From the NCBI GenBank assembly GCA_934444765.1, contig CAKSDC010000012.1:1-59862 (forward strand): a stretch of DNA of 59,862 bases, in the 5' to 3' direction. The stretch comes from an uncultured Oscillospiraceae bacterium (GTDB lineage: Bacteria > Bacillota > Clostridia > Oscillospirales > Ruminococcaceae). The first letter of the stretch is position 1. Each line of letters starts with the position of its first letter. Made by a program: the position numbers and the translations under genes. The notes under the pieces are model-generated. The model saw only the letters and a list, made by a program, of their open reading frames with translations. It made no database searches and was not told where the DNA came from. This document shows positions 8,645 to 19,075 of the stretch, one piece after another.

Positions 8645-9526
8645 CTATAGTTCCCAGTCTTTAATCTTCTTTGCGTCTTCGTACATTTCGCAGTAGCTAT
8701 TGTGACGACTTTTACATATATCGCCCTCTTGAACTGCTTTAAGCACTGCACAACCTTTTTCTTTAGTATGGGAGCAGTCTTTAAACTTGCAGTCTTTGGA
8801 ATACTCTTCAAACTCTCTAAAGCAAGAGGCTAATTCATCTTTTTTAATGATAGCATACTTGTTAGTTTCAAAAGTAGAAAATCCTGCCGTATCCACTACA
8901 TAACCGCCACTACTTAAAGGATATAGTTCTGCGTGACGTGTAGTATGTTTACCTCTTCCCAACTTTTCGCTAACTTCACCAGTAGGAATATTCAAAGTAC
9001 TGTCTATAGCGTTTAATAGTGTAGACTTTCCCGCACCAGAGTTTCCTGTAAAAGCGCTAACCTTATCGGATAGATACTCTTTAAGACTATCTATAGACTG
9101 TGGTTGGTTATAGTCTATAATGAACACTCTTAAACCTATGCTACTATATACTTGATATACATTCTTAAAGTTAGCTAAGTCTATCTTAGTTATGGCTACT
9201 ACTGGAACGATGTTCTTATATTCGCATACGGCTATAAACTTATCCAATAGCGATAAGTTTGGAGTAGGCTTAGCCATAGATACCACAAACACCATGCTAT
9301 CTAAGTTAGCTAAAGGTGGTCTAACGATGTAGTTCTTTCTTGGTAGGATTTTTTCTATAGCACCGTTGTTTACTTCCACCATATCGCCCACTACAGGGGA
9401 TATATTATCTTTACGGAATATTCCCCTTGCCTTGCAATCCATAATACTATCAAAGGACTTTACGGTGTAAAGTCCTCCAATAGATTTAATAATCTTACCT
9501 ACCATAACGTCGTTATTAATAGCCAT
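8645..9526 (-). CDS. rsgA: ribosome small subunit biogenesis GTPase RsgA
   Basis: Circularly permuted GTPase that assists late 30S maturation. The 293 residues show an N-terminal OB-fold (1-70), then G motifs in permuted order: G4 TKID (near 112), G1 GNSGAGKST (near 161-169), G3 DTAG (near 212), followed by the zinc knuckle with spacing C-x4-C-x-H-x5-C near 246-260. The start overlaps the end of prkC by 11 bp and lacks a clear Shine-Dalgarno sequence, so translation is probably coupled. In B. subtilis the equivalent protein is a PrkC substrate, which makes the coupling meaningful. Confidence 0.95.
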   Translation of the reverse strand: MAINNDVMVGKIIKSIGGLYTVKSFDSIMDCKARGIFRKDNISPVVGDMVEVNNGAIEKILPRKNYIVRPPLANLDSMVFVVSMAKPTPNLSLLDKFIAVCEYKNIVPVVAITKIDLANFKNVYQVYSSIGLRVFIIDYNQPQSIDSLKEYLSDKVSAFTGNSGAGKSTLLNAIDSTLNIPTGEVSEKLGRGKHTTRHAELYPLSSGGYVVDTAGFSTFETNKYAIIKKDELASCFREFEEYSKDCKFKDCSHTKEKGCAVLKAVQEGDICKSRHNSYCEMYEDAKKIKDWEL

Positions 9527-11750
9527 AAGTTTCGCTATCGGTATAAGCGTTAGTATCTTCTACTGTAGTAACTTGATATTCTGTATCACTGGAACTGTCC
9601 GAAACTTCTGGTTCATAGTAAGGGTCAGTAACAGGTTCAGTATTAGCAGGAGTATCATATATACTTGCTACGGTGTCTGTAGCGTACGTTGAAACTACTG
9701 GTTGAGTTTCTACTGCTATACCGTCTACGTCGGTAAAGGCTTGTAGTATCTTAGAAGATATAATCTCAGGTTCTTGTGATGGGTCGTCAAAGTTTATGTT
9801 GTATCTACCGTATTCAGAAGTCTTATCGTTAGCTTCGTTCTTTAGCATTACGGTTACTAACTGAGTTCCAGTACCTTCGATAGCTATAGTAACGCTACCG
9901 TCAGTAGCAGAGGCTACTATACCTGACCTTTCTTGTGATAGAGAACCGTCTAAGTATATCTGGAACGTAAACGTACCGCTTGCATTAGAAGGTAGTGTAA
10001 ACTTAACCGATACAGAAGAAGTAGGTGGTATACCATTACTTACGTATATGACTACTTCAGTACCGCTTTCCACTTCGGTGTTAGGTTGAGTATTTTGGTC
10101 TAATACTATGCCTTCTGCCTCGTTGGAGTTTTGATACTCTACTTTCCAAGTAAGACCTTTACTTTCGATTAAAGCCTTAGCAGCGTCTAAGGTCTGTCCC
10201 TTTAGGTCAGGAACTTTAACTATTACGTCGTACTTACCTTGGCTGATATATAGTACTACCTTACTACCAGGGGCTATTTCTTCCTTAGCAGTAGGTTCAC
10301 TCTTGATTACTACACCTTGTGCCACGTCGTCATCGTATTGGAACTTCTTTTCCACCAATAGTCCTTCGTTTTTGAGTGTCTGTTCTGCGACGCTGTATTC
10401 AAAGTTCGCTACGTCAGGAACTTTTACCATTTTAACGCCCTTACTGATTATTACGTCTACTCCGACACCGTTCTTACATAGTGTACCGACTTCGACGCTC
10501 TGTTCCATAATGGTATCTTTTTCGTACGTTTCGGAATATTGAGAGGCTGAAACGGATATATCCAATTCAGGATACATAGTCTTAACTTCGTTGTAGTCGT
10601 AGCCCACTATTTTTGGCATGGTGAACTCTGGTTTGCCATAGTCGTCACTTGCAAAGGTGCTTTTGATTAACGAAGCTACAAATACTACGGCTACTACTAC
10701 CACTACTAATACTATACCAGTAAGTATAGGTAGAAAGTAAGAACGTTCAACTTCCACTTCTTCGCCAGTATCCGTAGTGACTTTACCGCCCTTGTTAGGA
10801 ACGTCTACAGTGTTAGCACTTCCACCGCCTGCAAATACAGGAACTTTCTTTTCTACAGTCTCTTCTTTTTTGGTAGTTTCTTCTTCCGAACCATAGTTGA
10901 ACACTATATCAGGATTACTCTTAAACATCTGTAGAGCCTGTATCATTTCGGAAGCTGATTGATATCGTTTAGAAGGCTTCTTTTCCATAGCCTTATTGAT
11001 AATCTCTTCTAAGCCTATAGGAATGTTTGGGTTGATACTTCTTGGCGAAGGTGCTACGTCGTTACTATGCATCAAAGCTACAGTTACTGCGCCTGCATCA
11101 CTATCGAAAGGTTTCTTACCCGTAAGCATTTCATATAGTACGCAACCTAAAGAGTATATATCGCTCTTTTCGTCGGTAAGTTGACCCTGTGCCTGTTCTG
11201 GACTTATATAGTGTACCGAACCAAGAGTATGTTCGGTAGAAGACTTAACTTCTTCTCTGGCTATCTTAGAGATACCAAAGTCCATGACCTTAACAGTGCC
11301 GTCCGTAAACAACATGATGTTGTGAGGCTTAATGTCTCGATGCACTACGCCTCTTGCATGGGCGTGTTGTAAAGCTCTTAGTATTTGAATGGTAAAGTGT
11401 ACAGTATCTTTCCAACTTAAAGGGCCGTTATTAGTTTCCATGTACTCTTTTAGAGTAATACCGTCTATATACTCCATAACCATAAACTTAGGATTGCCGT
11501 CAAAGTTTACGTCAAAAATTTCTACTATACTTGGATGAGATAGACCAGCTAACACTTTAGACTCATTTACGAACTTTTTAACAAATTCGTGGTTGTTAGC
11601 AAATTCATCTTTAAGAATTTTAACTGCTACCACCTTATCTTCTTTAGTATCCTGAGCCATATAGACTTCCGCCATACCGCCCACACCGATTAGCTGTTCA
11701 ATCCTATAACGATTACCTAATAGTGTACCGATATAGTTATCTTTTTCCAT
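9516..11750 (-). CDS. prkC: PASTA-domain Ser/Thr protein kinase
   Basis: Membrane kinase that senses peptidoglycan fragments and phosphorylates division, wall and translation proteins. Kinase domain residues 10-275: GVGGMAEVY loop, VAVKIL lysine, HRDIKPHN catalytic loop, DFG, and an activation loop rich in Ser/Thr (SSTEHTLGS). One membrane helix lies near 342-366, followed by three extracellular PASTA repeats (about 378-443, 444-510, 511-577), a beta-rich region and a Ser/Thr/Asp/Tyr-rich tail from about 690. The operon places it directly after prpC, its partner phosphatase, and before rsgA. Confidence 0.96.
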   Translation of the reverse strand: MEKDNYIGTLLGNRYRIEQLIGVGGMAEVYMAQDTKEDKVVAVKILKDEFANNHEFVKKFVNESKVLAGLSHPSIVEIFDVNFDGNPKFMVMEYIDGITLKEYMETNNGPLSWKDTVHFTIQILRALQHAHARGVVHRDIKPHNIMLFTDGTVKVMDFGISKIAREEVKSSTEHTLGSVHYISPEQAQGQLTDEKSDIYSLGCVLYEMLTGKKPFDSDAGAVTVALMHSNDVAPSPRSINPNIPIGLEEIINKAMEKKPSKRYQSASEMIQALQMFKSNPDIVFNYGSEEETTKKEETVEKKVPVFAGGGSANTVDVPNKGGKVTTDTGEEVEVERSYFLPILTGIVLVVVVVAVVFVASLIKSTFASDDYGKPEFTMPKIVGYDYNEVKTMYPELDISVSASQYSETYEKDTIMEQSVEVGTLCKNGVGVDVIISKGVKMVKVPDVANFEYSVAEQTLKNEGLLVEKKFQYDDDVAQGVVIKSEPTAKEEIAPGSKVVLYISQGKYDVIVKVPDLKGQTLDAAKALIESKGLTWKVEYQNSNEAEGIVLDQNTQPNTEVESGTEVVIYVSNGIPPTSSVSVKFTLPSNASGTFTFQIYLDGSLSQERSGIVASATDGSVTIAIEGTGTQLVTVMLKNEANDKTSEYGRYNINFDDPSQEPEIISSKILQAFTDVDGIAVETQPVVSTYATDTVASIYDTPANTEPVTDPYYEPEVSDSSSDTEYQVTTVEDTNAYTDSETYGY

Positions 11751-11827
11751 AAAATGTAATCACTCCATTCTAAAACGCACACAGTACGTCTTAAGATATT
11801 ATTAATATTAATACTTACTTGTGTCTA

Positions 11828-12556
11828 TTAAGGTTGTAAGATTGCTACCGATACGTTATCTCTACCACCGCAAGCCTTAGCCTTTTCTATTAACCTGTTA
11901 GGAACGTCTTCTAAAGTGTTGTCGTTTACTATCGTTTTAATATCGTCATCGGATATCATTCCGTGTAAACCGTCGGAACATATTAATACTTTAAAAGCGT
12001 CTATAGGCATAAGTTCAAAGCTATCCACTCTAATAGTATCTTCAACGCCCACGGCTCTAATAAGAGCGTTTCTGTCTGGGTGAGAAGGTAACTCTTTAGC
12101 GGTAATCTTACCTATTGAGTATAAGTATTGAGAATAGTTATGGTCTACAGTAATCTGTTTAATGTCGTTATTGGTTATTAGATACGCTCTACTGTCGCCC
12201 ACGTTTACTATGTACACTCTTCCATCGTTTAGTAGTAGTACAGCTACACAAGTAGTACCCATTCCGTACTTGCTATCATCGGATAGTGATGTAGCATATA
12301 CTGTATTGTTTGCGTTTTCCATGCTTTTAACCAATAGGTCGCAAATGGTATTACTATTAAAATACTCTCTGTATCCTGCCTTAAAAGTAGATATAAACTC
12401 ATTAATAGCCAAAGTACTTGCTTCGCTACCGCAGTTAGCACCGCCCATACCGTCACATAGAACTCCAAGTATAGCATTATCGAAGTATTCTATAGCAACT
12501 CTGTCCTGATTTTCCTCTCTAATACAGCCAATATCTGAACCACATACAGCTTTCAA
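11828..12556 (-). CDS. prpC: PP2C-type protein phosphatase (partner of PrkC)
   Basis: Dephosphorylates PrkC and its targets. The 242 residues contain the PP2C metal motifs: GSDIG-REENQD near 6-18, LCDGMGG near 34-40, GTTCVAVLL near 107, the VGDSRAYL strand near 121-128, the CSDGLHG motif near 194-200, and GGRDNVSV at the end. The start codon is TTG at 12556 behind AAAGGGTG. It is separated from rlmN by 202 bp that hold no gene I can recognise, so it may begin its own transcript. Confidence 0.95.
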   Translation of the reverse strand: MKAVCGSDIGCIREENQDRVAIEYFDNAILGVLCDGMGGANCGSEASTLAINEFISTFKAGYREYFNSNTICDLLVKSMENANNTVYATSLSDDSKYGMGTTCVAVLLLNDGRVYIVNVGDSRAYLITNNDIKQITVDHNYSQYLYSIGKITAKELPSHPDRNALIRAVGVEDTIRVDSFELMPIDAFKVLICSDGLHGMISDDDIKTIVNDNTLEDVPNRLIEKAKACGGRDNVSVAILQP

Positions 12557-12758
12557 CGAATCACCCTTTCTTAATTTTTACTATTTAGTCTAACGTTTAG
12601 ATACGCTTAGTACCGTAGTAACTAACGTATCAATAGATATTATATCACTGTTACCGCAGTTTTGCAATAAGAATTTAGTATTAATGCTTATAGTACAGGC
12701 AAATAACGGATAATAGCAATAACATTATATCATCTTTATAGAAAATTTTCAATAACTT

Positions 12759-13787
12759 TTAATTATTTTCTGCATTTCGGCGTAGTTGTCCGCATGATGC
12801 GTTTATATCCGAACCTAAAGTTCTTCTAATAGTAGCGTTTACACCTAACCTTTCTAAAGTTTCCTTAAACTCCTGAACGGTCTTCTGTTTAGCCGAATAG
12901 TTTCTTTCTGCCACCTTGTTGATAGGTATTAAGTTCACGTGACAGTTGATACCCTTAATAAGATTAGCTAAACGTTTAGCGTCTTCATAAGAAGAGTTTA
13001 CCCCGTCTATTATGGAGTATTCAAAGGTTATGCGTCTGCCCGTCTTGTCTACATAGTCTTTGCAAGCCTCTATTAGAGTATCTATTGGATAGGCGTTATT
13101 GATAGGCATTATCTTACTACGTGAAGTGTTATCACTGGCGTGTAGGGATATAGATAGTGTTAGACCCAGTCTTAAGTCTGCTAACTGATTAATCTTTGGA
13201 ACTACTCCACAAGTGGACACCGTTACGTGACGTAAACTTAGACCGTTGCCCTCTGGAGAAGATACCAACTGGAAAAACTTTAACACGTTATCGAAGTTGT
13301 CGAACGGTTCACCTATGCCCATTAATACTATACTTCCTACTCTTTGACCACTATTTCTTTCGGTTTGATACAGTTGTAATAGTATTTCGGAAGGGGTTAA
13401 GTTTCTCTTGAAACCTGCTATAGTAGAGGCACAAAAACGACACCCCATTTTGCAACCAACCTGTGTAGATACACACAAGCTATAGCCATAAGAATACTTC
13501 ATCAATACGGTTTCTACGTGGTTTCCGTCTTCTAAACGGTATAGATACTTAGTAGTGCCGTCTATTTTGGATATCAAAGTTCTTTCGGCTACTAAAGAGT
13601 ATATTATATACTTACTATCTAAAGTATCCCTTAAACTTTTAGATAGATTATTCATACTTTCAAAGTCTGTGACCTTTTTTTGGTGTAGCCAGTTGAATAT
13701 CTGTTTAGCTCTGAACTTTTTTTCGCCCATAGAGGTCAAGTCTAACTCTAACTCCTCTAATGACATAGATAGTATATCTTTTTTCAT
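12759..13787 (-). CDS. rlmN: dual-specificity 23S rRNA/tRNA adenine-C2 methyltransferase RlmN
   Basis: Radical-SAM enzyme making 2-methyladenosine at 23S rRNA A2503 and tRNA A37. The 342-residue protein has the [4Fe-4S] cluster motif CKMGCRFC (C-x3-C-x2-C, near 112-119), the SAM-binding GIGEPFDN segment (near 156-163), and conserved cysteines near 331 (ASCGQLR) that matches the methylated mechanistic Cys. It follows rsmB by 12 bp, so both are co-transcribed. Confidence 0.96.
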   Translation of the reverse strand: MKKDILSMSLEELELDLTSMGEKKFRAKQIFNWLHQKKVTDFESMNNLSKSLRDTLDSKYIIYSLVAERTLISKIDGTTKYLYRLEDGNHVETVLMKYSYGYSLCVSTQVGCKMGCRFCASTIAGFKRNLTPSEILLQLYQTERNSGQRVGSIVLMGIGEPFDNFDNVLKFFQLVSSPEGNGLSLRHVTVSTCGVVPKINQLADLRLGLTLSISLHASDNTSRSKIMPINNAYPIDTLIEACKDYVDKTGRRITFEYSIIDGVNSSYEDAKRLANLIKGINCHVNLIPINKVAERNYSAKQKTVQEFKETLERLGVNATIRRTLGSDINASCGQLRRNAENN

Positions 13788-13799
13788 AAACTCTCCAAT

Positions 13800-15101
13800 C
13801 TATTTAACTCTCTTAAGTTTAGCTATAAAGAAGCCATCGCTATTATAGTATTTTGGGCATACTGTAGCAGTACTACTTCCAAAAGGTTCTCCCAAACTTT
13901 GCAAGAATGGTATACCTATATAGTTATCGTTAAGGCTTAAAAACTTTTTGATTACGTCGTCGTTTTCTGCTCTGCTAAGAGTACAAGTAGAGTATACCAA
14001 CTCTCCGCCAACCTTTAGATACTTACTTGCATTTTCCAATATCTTATACTGAACGTTCGGCAAGTTTTCAAAGTCTTTAAGATTTTTATACTTAATTTCA
14101 GGTTTTCTACGGATTACTCCCAAACCCGAACATGGAACGTCACATAGTATCTTATCAGCCATAGGTAGACTTGAGTTATACTTAGAACCGTCTCCCACCT
14201 GTGCGATGACGTTAGTCAAGTGTAAGCGTTCAGCACCGTTGCGAATTAGGTTCACTCTGTTTTGGTGTAGGTCAAAAGCGTAGATAGTGCCTTTATTTTC
14301 CATAGTTTCAGCAAGTGTGAACGTCTTTCCCCCAGGGGCAGAACATATATCCAACACTATATCGGTAGGCTTTGGACTTAACGCTTTACAACATAACTGT
14401 GAAGATAGGTCTTGAACGTGTAGCATACCCTGTTTAAAAGCCTCTGTACTGGTAATATCCCCAGAAGTTAGACTATAACTATGTTCTAAATGTTCAACCT
14501 TTTCAGCTTTTAGAGTTCCTAAAGCGTCTAAACATTCTGTATCGGAACATACTGTACTATTCACTCTAAAAGTAACGGGTGCTTTCTGTACAGAAGTTTC
14601 CAATAGACTAATAGCGACTTCCCTGTCATACTCTTTTAATAGCCTATCTACAAGCCATACTGGTGCGGAATACTGTATGGATAGCGAATTTAAAACGTCT
14701 TTAGGTAGCGGATAAGTCTTTCCGTCCCTGATAAAGCCTCTAAGTATAGCGTTAATAAATCCTGAAGCACTGGATAGCCTCAACTTTTTAGCCAAGTTTA
14801 CGCTCTCATTTACTGAAGCACTATCGGGAATGCTATCTAAGTATAGTATTTGATAGATACCACATCTTAGAATATTAAGTACTGAAGTATCTAACTTATC
14901 GAGTGGCTTTTTACTATATCTACAGACTATATAGTCAAGAGTAATCTTACGTTCCAACACGCCATAGTATAGTATAGAACACAACTTTTTCTGTTGTGAA
15001 GTAAGGTTGGAACTACTAAGGGCATTATCTACTACTATGTTAGAGTAGCCGTTCTTAGTAAAAGTCTTATTGAGCATCTTTATTGCAAGAAGTCTTTCCA
15101 T
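13800..15101 (-). CDS. rsmB: 16S rRNA cytosine-C5 methyltransferase (position 967)
   Basis: Methylates C967 of 16S rRNA with SAM. N-terminal NusB-like RNA-binding domain (residues 1-135), then a Rossmann methyltransferase with CSAPGGKT (SAM loop), CDVPCSGLG and STCTLS carrying the two catalytic cysteines. I place the start at the ATG at 15101, six bases after GGAGGA; a further upstream TTG at 15125 has no such signal. The product is 433 residues, normal for the family. Upstream lies a hairpin separating it from fmt. Confidence 0.95.
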   Translation of the reverse strand: MERLLAIKMLNKTFTKNGYSNIVVDNALSSSNLTSQQKKLCSILYYGVLERKITLDYIVCRYSKKPLDKLDTSVLNILRCGIYQILYLDSIPDSASVNESVNLAKKLRLSSASGFINAILRGFIRDGKTYPLPKDVLNSLSIQYSAPVWLVDRLLKEYDREVAISLLETSVQKAPVTFRVNSTVCSDTECLDALGTLKAEKVEHLEHSYSLTSGDITSTEAFKQGMLHVQDLSSQLCCKALSPKPTDIVLDICSAPGGKTFTLAETMENKGTIYAFDLHQNRVNLIRNGAERLHLTNVIAQVGDGSKYNSSLPMADKILCDVPCSGLGVIRRKPEIKYKNLKDFENLPNVQYKILENASKYLKVGGELVYSTCTLSRAENDDVIKKFLSLNDNYIGIPFLQSLGEPFGSSTATVCPKYYNSDGFFIAKLKRVK

Positions 15102-15130
15102 ATAATATCCTCCGAATGTATACAAATAGT

Positions 15131-15160
15131 AAAACGCCCATTATATATTAATGGGCGTTC
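15131..15160 (-). other. intercistronic hairpin between fmt and rsmB
   Basis: Stem AACGCCCAT/ATGGGCGTT (9 bp) with a 9-nt AT loop; on the minus strand it is followed by only TTT-A-C. Probably a partial terminator or stability hairpin. Confidence 0.6.
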
Positions 15161-15174
15161 CCCATGGAACTATT

Positions 15175-16098
15175 CTATTGTAGTATAGAACTTTCTATAC
15201 TCTTGCCTCTAAGGAAGTCTGTAGTCTTCATACGTTTACTACCTTCCAATTGAACCTCATCAAACTGAACACACTTTCCGTCACCACAAGATACTATGAA
15301 CTTTTTAGTATCTACTATAGTACCAGCAGTAGCGTTACTATTACTATCTACTATATGACTACGGAACACTTTTAGACGTTTTCCGTCTAAAGTGGTGTAT
15401 CCTGTAATACCTCTAATAGTATTATGAACCTCTTTAGCAGACCTATTAAAGTCCAGATGGCTCATCTCTTTGGTAATCATCTTAGCGTAGTTAGATTGGC
15501 TATCATCTTGTGGGGTTCTAACTAACGTGCCATTTTGAATAGCCTCGATAGTTTGGATTAATACTTTAGCACCCACGTTAGATAGTTCGTCGTGTAGTTC
15601 GTCGCATATTTCGTCTTCTCCTATAGGAACTTCCGCTTTAATGAGCATATCGCCAGTATCAAGACCCTCTTCCATGTACATGGAGGTTACTCCTGTGACG
15701 GTTTGACCGTCTAATATACACCTTTGAATAGGTCCTGCACCTCTATAGTGTGGCAATAACGAAGCGTGAACGTTAATACACCTATACTTAGGCAACTCCA
15801 ATATAGACTTAGGTAGTATCTGACCGTATGCGACTACTACTATCAAGTCAGGATTTAGCTCTTTTAACACTTGCAATGACTGTTCAGCGTCTTCACCCTT
15901 TTTTAAAGAAGTAGGTTGATAGACTGGTATGTTACACTCTAAAGCGTACTTTTTAACAGGTGTTGGAATGTACTTGTTTCCTCTACCCCTTGGCTTATCA
16001 GGTTGAGTAAATACCGCTTGTACAGTATGTTCGCTATCCACCAAAGCCTTTAAACATGGTACAGAAAATTCTGGACTACCCATAAATACTATATTCAA
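15175..16098 (-). CDS. fmt: methionyl-tRNA formyltransferase
   Basis: Formylates Met-tRNA for initiation using 10-formyl-THF. The 307-residue protein shows the formyltransferase core with NVHASLLPHYRGAGPIQ (Asn and His of the active site, near 107-123) and the Asp of GLDTGDML (near 144), followed by a C-terminal tRNA-binding domain (about 205-305). The start is TTG at 16098 directly after GGAGGG-TTTAG. It pairs with def downstream of priA, the usual order. Confidence 0.96.
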   Translation of the reverse strand: MNIVFMGSPEFSVPCLKALVDSEHTVQAVFTQPDKPRGRGNKYIPTPVKKYALECNIPVYQPTSLKKGEDAEQSLQVLKELNPDLIVVVAYGQILPKSILELPKYRCINVHASLLPHYRGAGPIQRCILDGQTVTGVTSMYMEEGLDTGDMLIKAEVPIGEDEICDELHDELSNVGAKVLIQTIEAIQNGTLVRTPQDDSQSNYAKMITKEMSHLDFNRSAKEVHNTIRGITGYTTLDGKRLKVFRSHIVDSNSNATAGTIVDTKKFIVSCGDGKCVQFDEVQLEGSKRMKTTDFLRGKSIESSILQ

Positions 16099-16132
16099 AC
16101 TAAACCCTCCTATAACAATACTTTAAATAGAC

Positions 16133-16585
16133 TTATTCTTCTACCCATTCTTCCACTAATTCGGTAAATAGATGACCTTTTAAGTGGTCTGTTTCGTGGC
16201 AAGCACAACGACAGAACATATCTTTTAGTTCCATTTCATAAGGATTGCCAAACCTATCCTGAGCCTTTAGCACGCAAGTTTTAGGTCTGGTAACGTAGCC
16301 GTATCTATTAGGTACAGATAGACAACCTTCTACATCTCTAACCTGTCCAGAAGTTTGAGTAATAGTAGGATTTATAACTTCAAGTTTACCTTCGCCAACG
16401 TCTATTACTACCACTTGTCTAAGTACACCCACTTGAGGGCCTGCTATTCCGTAGCCGTTAGCCTTGTACATAGTTTCGGCCATGTCATCGAGTAGTTGCC
16501 ATAGTCTTTCGTCGAACTTTTCTACTGGTCTACACTTTTTGTGTAGTATTTCATCTTCCTGAGTAACTATCTTTCTAATTGCCAT
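16133..16585 (-). CDS. def: peptide deformylase
   Basis: Removes the formyl group from nascent proteins; metal enzyme. All three motifs are present: GYGIAGPQVG, EGCLSVP (metal Cys) and HETDHLKG (the HExxH-type metal site). I chose the ATG at 16585, preceded by AAAGGAG; an in-frame ATG at 16627 lies inside the end of priA and would add 14 residues. The resulting 150 residues are typical of type 1 deformylases. Confidence 0.96.
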   Translation of the reverse strand: MAIRKIVTQEDEILHKKCRPVEKFDERLWQLLDDMAETMYKANGYGIAGPQVGVLRQVVVIDVGEGKLEVINPTITQTSGQVRDVEGCLSVPNRYGYVTRPKTCVLKAQDRFGNPYEMELKDMFCRCACHETDHLKGHLFTELVEEWVEE

Positions 16586-16610
16586 AATGTTTAAAAACTC
16601 CTTTACTTTA

Positions 16611-19037
16611 CTAATATACTTCTCCATTGATATCTACGAACACGTATAGTTTAGAAACGTTCCGTTGATGGATAGTGTTCATAACACTTCTAATATAGTC
16701 TCTAAAGTAGACGTTATTCTTGCACTTTAGGACTATCTTATACCTATACTTGCCGTCTATACGTTCGTGTGAGAACTTAACAGGGTTCATAACCCTTAAT
16801 GGAAACCTGTTTTGAATACTCTGTGCATTCTTGCTAATGGCATCTAAAACCATGTTGCAACCTTGCTGAACTATACGTTCTTCTACTGAAGATAGTCCGA
16901 TAGTACATATATCACATATAGGCGGAAAAGTGTTTAAACGTCTTAACGCTATCTCTTCATTATAGAAGCTGACGTAGTCCTGATTGACTGCTAAGTTTAA
17001 TACGTAGCTATCGGGATTGTTAGTCTGTAGTATAGCTCTACCGAGTTTATCACCACGACCACAACGACCTATTACCTGTGTGACTAAAGAAAAAGTCTTT
17101 TCATAACTTCTAAAGTCGCCCGTGTATAGCATACTGTCAGCGGATATTATACCCGTCAGTGTGACGTTAGGGAAGTCTAAACCCTTACCCACCATTTGAG
17201 TTCCCACCATAATATCGTACTTACCCTCCGAAAAGTCCGAAAAGCACTTTTCGTGTGAGTATCTTGAATAGGTAGTATCCGCATCTACACGTAGAACCCT
17301 TGCTTTAGGAAATACTTTAGTCACTTCTTCGTACACCTTTTGAGTACCATATCCACCGTATCTAAGGTTTACAGAGTTACAGTACGGACAACTACTAACT
17401 GCATCGATAGTATATCCGCAATAGTGACATATTAGCGAATTATTAGCCTTATGGTACGTCATAGATACCGAACACTTTTTACACTCTATAGTCTTTCCAC
17501 AGTCGTTACAGGTTACTGTAGTATTATAGCCACGTCGATTTAGTAGTAGTATGGACTGTTCGTTACTTTCCAAATTTCTAAGAAGTTCTAACAGTAACTT
17601 ATTGGATAGGTCGGAAGTGTTTCCATTCTGACGTTCTTGTCGCATATCCACTATGGAAGTACTCGGTAGTTCGCTATCGTTATAACGCCTATCCAAAGTG
17701 AGTAGAGTATACACTCCCTTTTTAGCTAAGTAGTAGCTTTCTACAGAAGGTGTAGCGGAGGCTAATACCATAGTAGCGTTATGGTTTTGACTTCTAAAGC
17801 GTGCGATATCCTTAGTAGTGTAGCGTGGCGAACGTTCCGACTTATAGGAACTGTCGCCTTCTTCGTCCATAATAATAATGCCAATATTCTGTAAAGGTAC
17901 GAATATAGCACTACGTGTACCTATTACTATATCAGCATAGCCGTTGAGTATTCTGTTATATTCATCTTCACGTTGTTTTAGTGATAGTCCACTGTGAATT
18001 AACGCTACTCTCTTGCCGAAACGACCTTTAAACCTCTTCACCATTTGCGGTGTCAAAGAGATTTCTGGTACTAACAGTATAGCGGTCTTATTCAACGCTA
18101 TGCAGTCTTGAATTAACCTTTCAAAGATAGCAGTCTTACCACTGCCAGTTACACCATGGATTAAGTAACAGTTAGACTTATCTATTATTAGACTATCGTA
18201 TATAGCGTTATATACGTGTTGTTGCTTTGCAGTTAATACTATAGGACTACTATCGACTTGAAGTTCGTCTTGTGGGGTAGGTTCGTACTCATATACGTAT
18301 ACTATTCCGTCACTTTCAAGACGTTCTATAGTCTTTTTGGATACGTGACAACTATATTCCACCTCTTTGGAAGACACTGCACCGTGTTCCAATATAAAGT
18401 CTACCACTCTTTTCTGTGCGTCTGATAGAGTGTACTCTCTACTGTTAGAGAGATACTGTATAGTAACGCCTAACATCTTAGACCTACTATCTATAGACTT
18501 GCTATTCACTACTTTTTGAATGCCGATAACTCCTTTTTTGATTAACGACTTAACGGCTAAAGTATTCTTATCTTTTTCGATAGCGTTACTTAAAGAAGTT
18601 TCAGTCCTTTTTTTGCGTAGCTTATCCAGATAGTCCAGTTCATCAAAAGATATTTCGCAACCTTCCAAACTGTCTTCATTTAGATAGTATCTATCTACTA
18701 CTTTAATAGTATATATAGCAGGTAGAATAGTCTTAACGGCTTCATAATAGGTACAAAAAGTATGTTCCACTAAGTAGTAGACGAGTCGTATCTGTTCGGA
18801 ATTTAGTATTGGTCTTTGGTCTTCTATGGAGTATACGTTCTTATACTTATTCGGAGTATCTTCCACCACTTCAAGAACTAATACTATGCCTACCCTTAAA
18901 GAGTTTCCTCTGCCAAAAGGCACGGAAACTCTTACACCTACCGATATACTATCTTGTAAGTTAGCAGGCACACAATAACTATATAGCATATCAAAAGAAC
19001 TTAACGTATCGCTAATAGCAACTTTAACTATCTTCAT
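16611..19037 (-). CDS. priA: primosomal replication-restart helicase PriA
   Basis: Superfamily 2 DNA helicase that reloads the replisome at stalled forks. The 808 residues contain the 3' DNA-binding domain (about 1-110), a winged-helix region, the Walker A GVTGSGKT (near 296), a DEEG Walker B (near 393), helicase motifs including LLNRRGY and the two-zinc insertion (CNDC, CKKC, CHYC, CPYC). Located in the conserved rpoZ-priA-def-fmt run. The coaBC gene usually found between rpoZ and priA in this cluster is absent. Confidence 0.96.
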   Translation of the reverse strand: MKIVKVAISDTLSSFDMLYSYCVPANLQDSISVGVRVSVPFGRGNSLRVGIVLVLEVVEDTPNKYKNVYSIEDQRPILNSEQIRLVYYLVEHTFCTYYEAVKTILPAIYTIKVVDRYYLNEDSLEGCEISFDELDYLDKLRKKRTETSLSNAIEKDKNTLAVKSLIKKGVIGIQKVVNSKSIDSRSKMLGVTIQYLSNSREYTLSDAQKRVVDFILEHGAVSSKEVEYSCHVSKKTIERLESDGIVYVYEYEPTPQDELQVDSSPIVLTAKQQHVYNAIYDSLIIDKSNCYLIHGVTGSGKTAIFERLIQDCIALNKTAILLVPEISLTPQMVKRFKGRFGKRVALIHSGLSLKQREDEYNRILNGYADIVIGTRSAIFVPLQNIGIIIMDEEGDSSYKSERSPRYTTKDIARFRSQNHNATMVLASATPSVESYYLAKKGVYTLLTLDRRYNDSELPSTSIVDMRQERQNGNTSDLSNKLLLELLRNLESNEQSILLLNRRGYNTTVTCNDCGKTIECKKCSVSMTYHKANNSLICHYCGYTIDAVSSCPYCNSVNLRYGGYGTQKVYEEVTKVFPKARVLRVDADTTYSRYSHEKCFSDFSEGKYDIMVGTQMVGKGLDFPNVTLTGIISADSMLYTGDFRSYEKTFSLVTQVIGRCGRGDKLGRAILQTNNPDSYVLNLAVNQDYVSFYNEEIALRRLNTFPPICDICTIGLSSVEERIVQQGCNMVLDAISKNAQSIQNRFPLRVMNPVKFSHERIDGKYRYKIVLKCKNNVYFRDYIRSVMNTIHQRNVSKLYVFVDINGEVY

Positions 19038-19075
19038 AATAACAGCAACCTATAAGTATATACTATAATAAGATA